Assembly: GCF_026262505.1 (NCBI RefSeq)
Contig: NC_067205.1
Location: 15,934,001-15,998,000, forward strand
Direction: 5' to 3'
DNA length: 64,000 nucleotides
Source of the DNA: Trichomonas vaginalis G3
Lineage: Eukaryota > Parabasalia > Trichomonadida > Trichomonadidae
Below the pieces are notes generated by a model that searched no databases, had not been told where the DNA came from, and saw only the letters and a list, made by a program, of their open reading frames with translations. Positions within the stretch are counted from its first letter, which is position 1. Every line of letters begins with the position of its first letter. This document shows, in pieces, positions 53,152-64,000 of this stretch. A program made the translations under genes and the position numbers.

Positions 53152-56100
53152 ATGGCGCTTGATTTTGTACGCTCCAAAATCAAAGAAATCATGAAAAAAA
53201 TGGAAGAGGATTCAGATAATTGTCCTGTTGGTCCAGTGAGAAAGATTGAATTTAATCCTTATCGATATCTACAGCAAAATTTCAATCAGACATTAATTCG
53301 CTAGTTGAAATCACTAATATCAACAGAACAATGATCTTTAAATATCTCCTCCATAAAATCGAAGACTCTATCAACAATTCATGCACTTCCAACAACTTAA
53401 TGATTCTTAATCTACTTCAATTATACGTTTTTCTTGCGATTATGGATAATTGCTTCTCTAAAATCGATACTAAAGAAGAATTCATACCCGATGATAAGAA
53501 AATGACGTTGATTGAGCTTTACATTAAGATAGATAATCCAGTTTTCGGCAACAACGTCAAAATAATAAAAAAGGCATATCGCACAATGCTTATTTCCGTC
53601 TCAAAAAGGTCGCCAACATTCTTCGATGGCTTAACTAAGACTCTTCAGCAAAGTTTGAATTCAAAATTGTCCAATAATGATTTCATTACGAATATCGCTC
53701 CATGGATTGACCTAACAAACGATTTACAAACCTTGGGCTCCTTCCTAAAGGTGCTTACGACATCTCTAACGTTACTTTCTCCTTCTTATTATCAAGTTAT
53801 CTGCAAAACTATAACAGATATCGTTATGAATGTTATCAAATTATCAAGCGACGAGTACAAGAAATTCTGTGATCAGAACAATACTATCATGAAGCAGCCC
53901 AAGTTTTTGATATGATCGATGAATGGGACATGAAAAACGTTTCGTACAAATACAATGCACAATTCTGCTTGATGCTTGTCAGACCGAATATTCTGCTTAA
54001 CCAAGTTCGTGATTTTACCATTCCAATGTTCAAAACTTTATATGAAATGAAAGAACTCAAAAGTGACAGCGATCTCAACATGCTTTCCGTAATTCTTAAA
54101 GGATTTGATACAATTTGTTACATTGGAGCCCAGCCAACTCTTGTAAATTTCATGATGAAATTTATTGATTTTCCGGCAAACGCTTTGAAGCAAGTTTTTG
54201 CAAAGCAAAGGGATCTCGATCCTTCTCTTGACCAGGAATTGATGATAAACTTCCCAATTCCTTACTTTACTGTTCAATCGAGAAATTCAACCAAATTTAC
54301 GGAAATCTTCTATTAAACAGCAAGAACATCCAATACGATGTCAAGTTCTGCAGCATTATGCCTAAAATCTGTAAATTTACTGCAGAAAAACCATATTCTT
54401 TCCGAAATGAGTTAAATGCTTTAGTTCCATTAACTTACAAGGTCTTATCGTCTATAATAAAGGACACAAATGCTCCTAAGGAAGCTATTAAGAGCATGAT
54501 TCCAGGTTTTGCCGAAAATCCTTTCTTTACTCGTCTTGTTTTCCTTGCAAACCCAGATATCTACTCATCAATCATGAGAATGATGAAAGAAGGAACAATT
54601 AAAGGCGTCGACCAATTGAATTCTTCAATGTTTAACCTCGCATTCGTTGATGATGTAATTACTCCAAGTTTCTGGCAGATGCTTACCATTACCCTTGATA
54701 CTTATGTTGCGCTCTCAAGAACCCCGAAGTTCCTTTCCGGTCCTGAATTTCAGAGAATTCCGCAATTAGCACTTTGCGCCACAGAATACGTCAAAGCGGC
54801 TATTAAGGATGCAACAATGCTTCCTCCACCTGAATCCTGGGAAAGACTTTTGAGAACTCTTGAAGAATTTATCTTATTATCGATGACAAGGTACGAACCA
54901 GATTCAAAGAAGACCGTTCTTGATATCATAAAGAACTATATCCAATTCTCAGAACTAAGGCCAGCAACGCTAACCAATTCATCGTTTCCAAATTGAAAAT
55001 TTACTTGACACACCTTTGGAAGAGATGCATAGGAAATTCTCAGAGATCATTAGAAACGAAAAAACTCCACCAACATTTGAGAACACTCTTCCAACTTTAT
55101 TAATTTTATTTTATTCCATTTCTTTGGGGTTAAGCAATGGAAAGCTTTCCTTGCCAAATGTTGAACCAGCAGCTATACCAGAGAGACTCCGAAACAACGC
55201 AATTGGCATTTGGATCTCAACATTTACTTTAATTCTCTCAATTACGAAGATTCTTACAGCAGATATGAAGAAACTTATCATTTTCTTCCTCCAGAACCAC
55301 ACAGGACTTGGTGTAGTTGCAGGCCGTGTCATTTCTTCCAGTATTCCTGCAGCATTAGTTCCTGATTACTGCAGTTTCTTCACAGAAATCCTTAAACCAA
55401 AGATCAATGACACTCCAATTGAAAACATCGATAACCCAACCCAAGAAATGGCCATGAACATCACTAGAGCGATGAATCTTCTGATGGCACGTGAAGATAT
55501 CACAGCTGAGTACTTTAAAGTCGATACAATATCGAATTTACTTGATTACCTTGGCCAATACGCACAAGTTTCCTGCAAAGATGATGTCAGACTTCAGTTT
55601 GCAATGACATCAAACGTAATCATGACAGATTGTCAGAAATTCGGTGTAAATATCAATCCTATGGTCAGGTTTAGGATCTCCAAGAACATGTTGATCTGGA
55701 TACCAATAAAGGAAGGCCAGAAAATCAACTTTACTTATTTCAAACAAATTTTACAAAGTGTAACGATTATTTTGGACGGTTTGTCATTTTCTGACACCAC
55801 AATTCCAGCAGGAGATAGAAACCAAGCAGCTGCCAATTTCACACACTTCTTTACATTCATTAAAGAAGGAATTAACACGAAAGTTTGTGATGTTTCAGAA
55901 CTCCTCAAATTGTTGCGTGCGATAATGAAAGAAAACTTTTACATTGGAATGAATTCATGCATTGCCATGGGATATGATGAAGATCCGACAGTAAGAACAG
56001 CATTCTTAGATGGTCTTACTAATTTCTTCTCTGCTGATGTTTACCAGAAAATTGTCGCTTTCAACCAAAAAGAAACTCTCATTGATTTGTTGATGGGAGG

Positions 56101-59100
56101 TGATTTTGACTTAGTAAAACTTCTCGCATCAAAAGTTCCAACACATCAGAGTGAAGAATTCGGTCGTCAACTGACTGCTGCAGCTGCTTATAAAGGACGT
56201 GAATTTGAATTCTTCCAAGCAATGGTTGAACTCGAATTAACAAATTCAACAATTGTTTATGCAACAGAAGAAGAATTAAACAGAACAACTTTGTTTAGAG
56301 GAAATGGAACACCATCAAAAGTTTTCTCCGCTTATATCCAAATGGTTGCTAATGAATGGTTGCTTGGCTTGATGACACCAATCATTAGAAAAGTCACTCT
56401 TTTGGCTGAATCCGGTGTTAGTTTTCATATTGACCAAACAAGATTAGATCCACATGAAAACATCAATGAAAACAGAGAACAATTCAGACAAGTTTTCAGT
56501 GATTTCGTCAACCAGTTTGAAAACAACATAGAGACAATGCCTAGAGGATTGATCAAAGCAGCACAAATCCTTTATAACTCTATTGTTAATCAGTCCCAAT
56601 TTGTTGCTGTTCAAGCCATTGCTTCTTTCATTTTCTTGAGATTCATTTGTCCGACATTGATTGAACCAACACGTGCTGGTTACACAGAAGCAATTCCTGA
56701 ACAGACAAGAACATGTTTAGTTCATTTAAGCTCTTTGTTAATGGTTGCTGCTGTTAGAAACAGAGTTGACGCAAAACGTCCTCATTATGCTTATTTCGCA
56801 AATACTGTTCAAGCCGCTTATAAGAAACTTCGAAGTTGTTATGATAGAATTGTTTCATTAAGAATCACTGAAGTTCCTCATGTTTTGGCAATTGATCCAA
56901 CAGCTGTTATTATTTCACTCCAAAAACTAATAGCACCATTGATTCCTATTGTTGATCAGATCTTGCAAGAACTAAAAGAAGATAATCCATTGAGAGAATC
57001 AATTTTAGTTTTCATGTCGAAATTAAGAGAAACAGAACAAATGTCTGAATCATTGCAGAGCCAAATCAACAACAATGATGTACATAATGGACAAGACTTC
57101 AATCCAGTGTTAAACAAGATTTTGGAGAAGACATTTTACAAGACAGATTTCATATCAATCAAAGGTGATGAAGTGTTTTATTTGGACATGTCTACATTTG
57201 TGGTCCAAATCCCTCTCAACCAAATAATCAATCATATTTTGAAGACTCTTAAAGGATACGAGAACTCCAGATACACAATTGTTTGTGATATTGGTAATGT
57301 TGATTTAAACATATTACCATCTCCCAAAGAATTGATCAAAGCTGCATCACAGATTCCTGATTACATTGTTAAAAACATTTCACATATTTATGTTGTTCGA
57401 ATTCCTCCTAATTTCGCAAAGTATTTCTCAGAAACTGTATTAATGAATGCTTTGCCACCATTAGAAATGATTGAAACAATTGATGCTTTCAAGAATGAAG
57501 TATCACAACATACTTTGATTTTAGGATATGCTGCTTATGAAGGATTATTACCACATGATGCAATTTATTCTTGTGAATACAATGGTGAGAAATCAACAGT
57601 TTTATTGACACAACAAGCCATTGTTGTTACTTCTAAATCTAAATACATCAAAGGTAATACTCGTGTTGTTATTCCTTATCGGAATTTCAAGAACATCAAA
57701 GTTAGTGATCATCCAAACAACAACAAATTCTTTATTTTGGATAAAGATGATTGCGTTCATAACTTCAGTGTTGCAACAAATTCAAGTTTGTTTGATGACA
57801 TCCAAGAATGTTTGAAACGTTCTAAATTAATAACAACAACTCGTAATTTGATTTACGTTGAAAGACCAACATTAAGAATGTTGTTATTGAATGTTGCTTT
57901 GATCAATTTAGTTTCGGACATGGCTGATTTCAATGTTAGACGTTCTGCTTTGGAATTGATTGAGAAAACAATTAATTCCACGGAAATCAAGTCTACAATT
58001 GATTTCAGTAAATACGCTAACAGTAATTACGTTGGAAGTGTTTATGAAATTGCTGAAGAGATTTCTGATGACATTTCTAGGAATAATTCACAAGATGTAC
58101 ATACATTTTTCACTGAATTTGCAAAGACAATAACATACTTGAATCACAATGATTTCTGTATTTCATCAACATATTTAGTTCCATGGATGAAGAATTGTGG
58201 AGAAGCAGCAATAGAAAACAAGAGAACATTAGATTCATTGGCACAAATAACTGCATCAATTCCACAAGCAGATACATGCCAATTCACACAGATGTTTTGG
58301 GGATCAATAACAGAAGAAAAACTCTTCAAGACATTGTTACAAATGACAAGTGAATTTGGCAATTCATCATCCATCTCTTTGTTTATTACTATCTCTAATA
58401 ATTCAAAGAGATTGACATCAGCAATCACTAAAATCATGGAAGAAGAGAATGGAATGACAATTTTCTTCCAAGCAGCAAGAACATTGATTTCTTTGATCAT
58501 TGCTGGAACATTTGATGAAGAATGCTATCCAGATCTTCTTCACATTATTCATACAGCAATCTATAATAAGAGAACAGAGATGACAACTAATTTACTTGAA
58601 ACAATTTACCAGAAATATGTTGGAAAACCAGATTTCAAAGCATCAGATTTCAATGATGATTTAGCGAAGAAAGAGTTCAAACAATGGACAACACGTGCTT
58701 CCAAATTATCCCATGTCATCTATGATATTGCTGATAATGCTAAACTTGACAAACAAAAGCTTATAAGTTTGTTTAATAGCGATATTTCTACAGAAAGTAA
58801 TGATAACATGCAATTTTTATCTTCTTTGTTGTTGTTGTGTTTGTTGGACAATAACTCAGAAGTTTACAAGAGAAAGGCAATTTCTTTGGTTCAAACAGGA
58901 AAACCACAACAAATAATGATTGGTTTCGAAGCTCTTTCATACTTGAATTTAACTGATAAAGAGTCAATCGCATTCATTATTGGTGGTTTGTTAAACATCT
59001 GTTCATCACAAAGCGAATTTTCCATAAATATGGTCATAGAAACTACGAACAAATTCATTCGTAATTTCGGAATTTCCAAACTGAAAACAGATGAATATTT

Positions 59101-59635
59101 AACAAATGAGATCATACAGCGTATTTCCGCTGAATCTAACTTACCTTTCACACAAGGATTAGTTCATACAATGATTGGTATTGACTTTGTTTTCGACAGT
59201 GAAAACAAATTGATTCATTTATTGGAAACACAAGGTTTTGAAAACGATTTGTTGAAATGTTTCACAACTACTAACAGCCAAGAAATGGTTGATTGCTTCA
59301 AGAGAACACAAGAATGTGCATTCATCTTATTATGGAGATTCTGCCAGCGTCCAGATGATAAATCTACCATCCAAGGTTTGTCAGAAATCATCAGAATGAA
59401 CCAGGATATTTTCTCTAACCTTAACTTGCAAATTGTTTATGATGCATGCGAAAGAGCAAGTAGTCCTGATGTTCTCAAACTTCTTATCGAGTTAGCGAGA
59501 TCACAGAAGTCTAAGAAACCAGGAAAGAAGGCTGGCAATTTATTCACTCTTTTCTTGGAGAAATCATCCGTTCAAACTTTGAATGATGATGCAGTTAGTC
59601 ATATGATCTCAACCATTTATAAGTCTATTAGTTAA
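53152..59635 (+). CDS. NF1/neurofibromin-like RasGAP, about 2160 aa (5' third frameshifted)
   Basis: GTPase-activating protein for Ras-type GTPases. Allowing for five single-base losses relative to copy 1, the ATG at 53152 reads through to TAA at 59633-59635. Order of parts: helical N-terminal region (1 to about 880); RasGAP domain (about 980-1230) with the arginine-finger motif TTLFRGNGTPSKV (Arg at about 1051) and FLRFICPTLIEP (about 1163), equivalent to the FLRF(I)NPA motif; a Sec14/CRAL-TRIO-like stretch (about 1341-1450); a PH-like stretch (about 1470-1558); and HEAT-like helices to the end. RasGAP-Sec14-PH followed by helical repeats is the neurofibromin/IRA architecture, with the residues needed for catalysis present. 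From 55016 on, the frame is open for 1539 codons. The frameshifts before that coincide with the duplicated block and may be read errors. The stop lies in TTAATAAAT, giving a UAAA signal. Confidence 0.85.
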
Positions 59636-60491
59636 TAAATTATACATTTTTTTATATTATTTTTTTCGGATATTAAGATTCTTCTTATAAAACAACAGAG
59701 ATATGAAACTCTCACTTCAAATCATATTAAATATTAAAGGATAAACATGTGTACCATTAATCATGCATTTGCGTCGAAGTTTTGCCAAGATAATAATATA
59801 AAACCATTGATTTTCAAATTCATTTCAAATTTGAATGGGAAAATTAATGTAAAACATCGTAATTAAAACATATAAAATGAGTATAAAACCATCGTAGTAT
59901 TTTTGCATTTTAGCAACATTTGGATCTGATATCAAAAAAAAAAGTTGATTAATATTGCATCCGATTCAAAAATATGCGAAACTTATTTGATACATGAGAA
60001 ACATGTCAATAAAAAAACATTTTTTTTTATTCTTTGAAGATATGAAATCAATCAATAAGCATAATATGTGTCATGGACCTAACATTCAAGGAGAATTTGT
60101 AAGGTGTATAAGATTCCATACTATTAGTTAGTATTTACTGATTTTATTATGGATCGATATTAGATGCTCTTAATTATTGAGTAGTTTATGGTGCAAGATG
60201 CATGGTTTTCTAATGGTTTACTAAACACATTGTTTCGATTGAAGCCTGATTGCTAAATTATTCTATTAGTAGTAATCGTTCAATTTCTCCATATTTTATT
60301 TCTATAAAACTAAGATGATTTAATATGTGTACTAGATAGCTAAGCAAATTATATAAAGATGGTCTGAAATTTTAAATTTTTGCATATCGAATTCAAAATG
60401 ACCCTGAAATAAGTGAGTATTGAATAAAACTATACTTTATTCTCTATTATTATTATGAAAATTATCAATCATGAACGCACTTATATGTGCT
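59636..60491. other. Intergenic between converging genes, nothing supported
   Basis: About 860 AT-rich bases between the stop of the RasGAP gene and that of the TMEM131-like gene. No gene, tandem repeat or clear palindrome seen. None of it occurs in copy 1 of the region. Confidence 0.5.
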
Positions 60492-63400
60492 TTAACTAGA
60501 TCTCTCTTCTTGAGTCTTTGGATTTGAAGTCAAATCATCTTTCTGAACTTCAGCAGTTGTGTACTCTTTAACACTGTAGTGTTTGGCAGCTCTCTGTACT
60601 CTCCTCTCGCGCCATTTCATGTCTTTTCGGAACCATACAAATACAGTAATACGTATCAAAAGTGACACAAAAGGTGACATCAATCCTATCGTCGAAATAA
60701 CCTTCATCGTCTTGTTTACTGCTTCATTTACTTGTTTTACGGCTTTATCGCTAATTTTAACGTAAATTGGGAGTGTATACAAGTAATGCTGAGCGAGAAC
60801 CGTGAAAGAAATGTTTCCTTCGGTCTTGTCCGAGTCGAAAAGCCACAATGAGAAGTCGAAACAGACAGATGTCGTCTGGTAAGGCTGCAAACTGGTTTTA
60901 TTGGCTCGGAATGAAATGAACATGTTGGGAGTGATGTACAAGTTATTCATCGAGATAGGAGAGAACGCATTATTAGTCACATAAACGCATTTCGTCCATT
61001 TATTCAACATGTACTGCTGATCGTCGCCAACAATAAATTCTATACTAGTTACCATGTTGTGATCTTCATTACTGAACCGAACTCGAGGATATTCTACATT
61101 CGCCAAAATTATTATCGTAAAAGGAGGTGTACAGTTGGTCGTGACCGGTATTTCCAGGTTGTACTTGCCGGGAACAGTACCCTCGAACGTCAGCATGAAC
61201 TCTTTCGTCTCGTGGCTGTCAATAGAAATAATTTTTCGGTGTTTTATGTTGAATTTCGGGTTCGTTTCATTCACGATATCGTGTAATGTGAAGACAATTG
61301 GCCTAGTGAACGGGTTATGTAGATTTATCGACTTACAGAAGATTTCATCCGCATGAATTGTTCCGAAATCGATAATTCCCTGCGGAAAGGCCGCGTGCGA
61401 GATATTTCTGTCCATTGTGGCTATGAAATAGAAGCCGTTTTCAAGTCTGAGCTTGATTTCAATTGGAAAAACGAAATTGCCCGTCCAAAGCTCTTTCCAA
61501 CGCTTTTTCTGAGTTTCAAATGTATCACTCTCTCTCAGTATGTTGAAAAATCCAGCTGTGAGTGGGAAATTCTCGTCAAGAGAGATATTATACGTTGCGA
61601 TAACAAATTTTGTGTAATTTGTAATTACGAGTGGCATTTTATGAGGTATCACTTGAGGATAGTTTGCTTGGATATCGAGAATACGTAATTTGTCTGCAAA
61701 TTCTGACTTTACAGTGATATATCCTTCATAATCTGCTCCGATAATGAAATTTTTACGTAAAGCAATGTCCAATTTCATTGTTCCTGCGAGTAGATTGTAT
61801 AATAGGCCAATTGAAACGTTCTTGTGTTCGAAATTGAAAGTAAATGTTGTATTTGTGTTGCAAAAGGCCACGAAAGTGATTCTCACCCATACAATTAATG
61901 TCTGGAATGGTTCTATGGCTCCGTCTGAGTAGGGATCGATTCTTTCTACTAAAATGCAGGGAAATCTAGTAGATACATTCTTTAAAAATATTCTGGCGTG
62001 GTTATTGTTCTTGACTCTGAACGATAATGTCCTCGATGACATATTGAAGATGCTGTCGAACTTAATTGAATTGGTATGTGAGTCAATGGAGACATTTAAG
62101 GTATTTGAGGTAATTTCGATAGGCATGGGACGTCGTATGATCGGAAACTTGTGCCTGGAAGCGTTTGTTTGGACAATTAAGTAAAGTTGTTGTTCTAAAA
62201 TGTCAAAATTTTTGTTTAATGTAATGAAAAATTCTTCTGAGTAGTTTTTGTGGCCAACCACTTGAGGGAAAAATTCTTTCACGGAGAAATATTGGGATTC
62301 GACCGTCGCAGAAAGAATCATCAAAGGATCAGGGTGAAGATTGGAAATAGAGATATGCGCGACTGTTGTTAGATCGTTACCATGTGGAGTATAATAAGCG
62401 CATTTCGCGATGCCTCCGAATTTGCGGAAAATTACTGTTTTGTTGTATTGAATATTATTTATCGTCAAAGCATATTCCATTTCGATTCCTGACTTTATGT
62501 GGTTCCATGATGAATTTTTTAGAGCTCCAAGAGCAACATAAGCTACTGTTCTAGTGGAAAATGGTGGAACTAAATTATTTTTCCAATCTGTAAGGTTGAC
62601 GATCAGTTTGCTTTCGAATGATTGGATAGAGGTAACATTAAGTGTATTGTTTTCAAGGTTGATGACTTTAACGTATTGTAAATCGGGATATCCAGAACCA
62701 AAAAAGAAATCGCCAAAAATAATCATAGAATGGTCAACAATATGAAGATAGATTGGAACAATGCATGTGAATGTATATGATTTAATGAAAAGAAATGTTA
62801 AATATGTTCCAAATTTTAATTGATTAGGATGTAAAAGAATTGATGTAAATGAAACAGTTGTTTGTGATGGATCAAAGATACTAGAATCGTAAATAAGTGA
62901 TGTTTCGATTGTTCCTGTGTAATTTAATCGAAATGTGAAAGGTTGATTGATTTCCTGATAAATGTGTTGTGATTCGGTATGAATAACTGGAACAAGGTTG
63001 CAAATGAAGTCAATGTAATATGGAAATGTTCCATGATCGGAAACAACAAAAATGATTCCTGAAAAATGGCCTTCTCGTGAACAAAGGATACTAAATGTAA
63101 ATGAAAATATTTCGCTTGGTTTGATTGTACTTGATTTCGTTTTTTCAATGAAGATAAAGGGACAATTTGTAAAAATGTTTGAAATCTTGATAGATTCCTT
63201 TTCGAGAACGTTTTCAATATGAAGTGTATAGTTTGTCGGTGAATATGTGTCAATTTCAAAGTTTCGCATCTCGACAGGATTGAAAAGAACTGTGTCTGAA
63301 AATTGAAGGTTTAAATAATCAAAGTTTTCGTTAACTGGATCGTAATCTAGAAGTGTATCGTTTGTATATTCTAATCGTGTTAATGGAATTTTCGAAATGT

Positions 63401-63557
63401 CTTGACGAAATGATTGATTTTTGTTTGCAAGAGTTGGTCTGAATTCAACGTCTTTGATTGTTGTGTTAGTGCAATAAATTGAACCGTAGAAGTTGTTTAT
63501 TGGCATTGAACTAACTTCTGACTTTATTAATGCTAATAAAACAGAAAAACAAAACAT
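60492..63557 (-). CDS. TMEM131-like type-I membrane protein, 1021 aa
   Basis: Start at the ATG at 63555-63557, giving a signal peptide (MFCFSVLLALIKSEVSS). The large lumenal part contains several Ig/PapD-like beta domains. At about 95-200, FNPVEMRNFEIDTYSPTNYT and FVVSDHGTFPYYIDF resemble the N-terminal TMEM131 domain (an 'F+S+HG+F Y' strand), and at about 740-850, GIIDFGTIHADEIFCKSINL has the 'DFG..' ASH/PapD-like opening. One transmembrane helix (about 956-976, TIGLMSPFVSLLIRITVFVWF) is followed by a basic tail of about 45 residues. TMEM131 proteins act in the secretory pathway as cargo factors, recruiting TRAPPIII through the tail; that role here is inference. The tail ends abruptly (TQEERSS) exactly where similarity to copy 1 ceases, so its natural C-terminus may have been lost or replaced. 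Confidence 0.68.
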   Translation of the reverse strand: MFCFSVLLALIKSEVSSMPINNFYGSIYCTNTTIKDVEFRPTLANKNQSFRQDISKIPLTRLEYTNDTLLDYDPVNENFDYLNLQFSDTVLFNPVEMRNFEIDTYSPTNYTLHIENVLEKESIKISNIFTNCPFIFIEKTKSSTIKPSEIFSFTFSILCSREGHFSGIIFVVSDHGTFPYYIDFICNLVPVIHTESQHIYQEINQPFTFRLNYTGTIETSLIYDSSIFDPSQTTVSFTSILLHPNQLKFGTYLTFLFIKSYTFTCIVPIYLHIVDHSMIIFGDFFFGSGYPDLQYVKVINLENNTLNVTSIQSFESKLIVNLTDWKNNLVPPFSTRTVAYVALGALKNSSWNHIKSGIEMEYALTINNIQYNKTVIFRKFGGIAKCAYYTPHGNDLTTVAHISISNLHPDPLMILSATVESQYFSVKEFFPQVVGHKNYSEEFFITLNKNFDILEQQLYLIVQTNASRHKFPIIRRPMPIEITSNTLNVSIDSHTNSIKFDSIFNMSSRTLSFRVKNNNHARIFLKNVSTRFPCILVERIDPYSDGAIEPFQTLIVWVRITFVAFCNTNTTFTFNFEHKNVSIGLLYNLLAGTMKLDIALRKNFIIGADYEGYITVKSEFADKLRILDIQANYPQVIPHKMPLVITNYTKFVIATYNISLDENFPLTAGFFNILRESDTFETQKKRWKELWTGNFVFPIEIKLRLENGFYFIATMDRNISHAAFPQGIIDFGTIHADEIFCKSINLHNPFTRPIVFTLHDIVNETNPKFNIKHRKIISIDSHETKEFMLTFEGTVPGKYNLEIPVTTNCTPPFTIIILANVEYPRVRFSNEDHNMVTSIEFIVGDDQQYMLNKWTKCVYVTNNAFSPISMNNLYITPNMFISFRANKTSLQPYQTTSVCFDFSLWLFDSDKTEGNISFTVLAQHYLYTLPIYVKISDKAVKQVNEAVNKTMKVISTIGLMSPFVSLLIRITVFVWFRKDMKWRERRVQRAAKHYSVKEYTTAEVQKDDLTSNPKTQEERSS

Positions 63558-63599
63558 TGTTAAAATTTTTTATCGAATTTTTCGAAAAGAATTAAACAG

Positions 63600-63711
63600 A
63601 GAGTCTCATTCTGGGAGGCATGCAGAGGCAATGTCTCCCAGAATGACACATGCAGACCGACAGGAGTGCATAATGCACTCTTGTCGGTCAAACTTCCGCA
63701 TTCAAGTTATG
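63600..63711. repeat. Three-hairpin module upstream of TMEM131-like copy 2
   Basis: Same as 41037-41148: H3-like and H1 hairpins complete, H2 truncated after CTTCCGCATTCAAGTTATGAA. It lies 43 bases before the start codon. Confidence 0.9.
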
Positions 63712-63868
63712 AAGGCTCTTCCATTTACTTTTATTAAAAAAATTATCAATGAAAAGTCATATCTTATCTTCATTGAAAGAATGAATCGATTTGGAGATAT
63801 TATCAAAAAAAAAAATATTATACTTCATATGTATATCATCCATATGTATTTAATAATTGATGTATTCC
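63712..63868 (+). repeat. Dispersed 150-bp repeat, copy 3
   Basis: Same sequence as 41149-41302 and 37354-37503. Like the former, it abuts the truncated hairpin module, and may mark the end of a mobile or recombined segment. Confidence 0.85.
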
Positions 63869-64000
63869 GAATTTGAAAACAGTAACCAGTCGATTTGCAG
63901 CAATTACTTTGGAAATTTCAAAATTGAAGGAATATTTGTAGAAAAATGAATATTACTTTGGTATTTCATATTCAGATCCTTGGTACTAAATCAGTTATTT

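Larger units (their letters stand above)
51078..55797. repeat. Segmental repeat block A, copy 2 (pairs with 31151-35877)
   Basis: Direct repeat of block A. Within the coding part, five single-base losses relative to copy 1 (near 53300, 53892, 54258, 54964 and 54999) and one gain (near 55781). Confidence 0.95.
60511..64000. repeat. Segmental repeat block B, copy 2 (pairs with 37953-41435)
   Basis: Direct repeat of block B, still continuing at the window edge. Here the gene frame is intact, in contrast to copy 1. Confidence 0.95.

Overview
The window looks like a gene-dense, AT-rich, intron-poor protist genome, most probably a parabasalid (a trichomonad such as Tritrichomonas or a relative). 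Very long genes have no introns, including a 2433-codon reading frame. One gene encodes a BspA-like leucine-rich-repeat protein and another a single-pass surface protein. A flagellar coiled-coil gene is present, and several start codons have a TCA-type initiator-like motif within about 20 bases. The assignment to parabasalids is inference; no rRNA gene is present to settle it.

Layout of the left half (1-26022). This is ordinary dense coding DNA: ribosomal protein L3 (partial), a 950-residue coiled-coil protein, a tail-anchored RING E3 ligase, and a large surface protein split by a frameshift. These are followed by a TRRAP/Tra1-like pseudokinase with an apparent FATC end, a BspA-like LRR protein, a CFAP100-like axonemal protein and a disordered Ser-rich protein. 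Between the BspA gene and the CFAP100-like gene lies about 1 kb of back-to-back hairpins (19345-20365), including a nested cruciform.

Middle (26154-32842). A 6.7-kb unit is bounded by 396-bp terminal inverted repeats that look identical. It sits between two divergently transcribed genes. It is filled by a 23-bp minisatellite in two arrays of opposite orientation, plus a separate 43-bp x5 tandem repeat. It carries no recognisable transposase.

Right half (33228-64000). The order 'NF1-like RasGAP gene, unique DNA, TMEM131-like gene' occurs twice in the same orientation, separated by a 25-N assembly gap at 50647-50671. Copy 1 has a truncated RasGAP gene and a frameshifted TMEM131-like gene. Copy 2 has the full RasGAP gene (frameshifted in its first third) and an intact TMEM131-like gene. 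In each duplicated block one copy is clean and the other is peppered with one-base indels, so false duplication or failed polishing is a serious alternative to a real segmental duplication. Between the two copies lie two facing, broken members of one unrecognised gene family (43819-45734 and 46429-48472), an ankyrin fragment, a palindromic element, and a tandem array of a three-hairpin module that also occurs singly in front of both TMEM131-like genes.

Functionally, the recognisable genes cover translation, ubiquitination, chromatin coactivation, Ras signalling, the flagellum, the secretory pathway and the cell surface. They do not form a pathway. The most unusual content is non-coding: hairpin clusters placed just upstream of start codons, and the giant inverted satellite inside a TIR-bounded unit.
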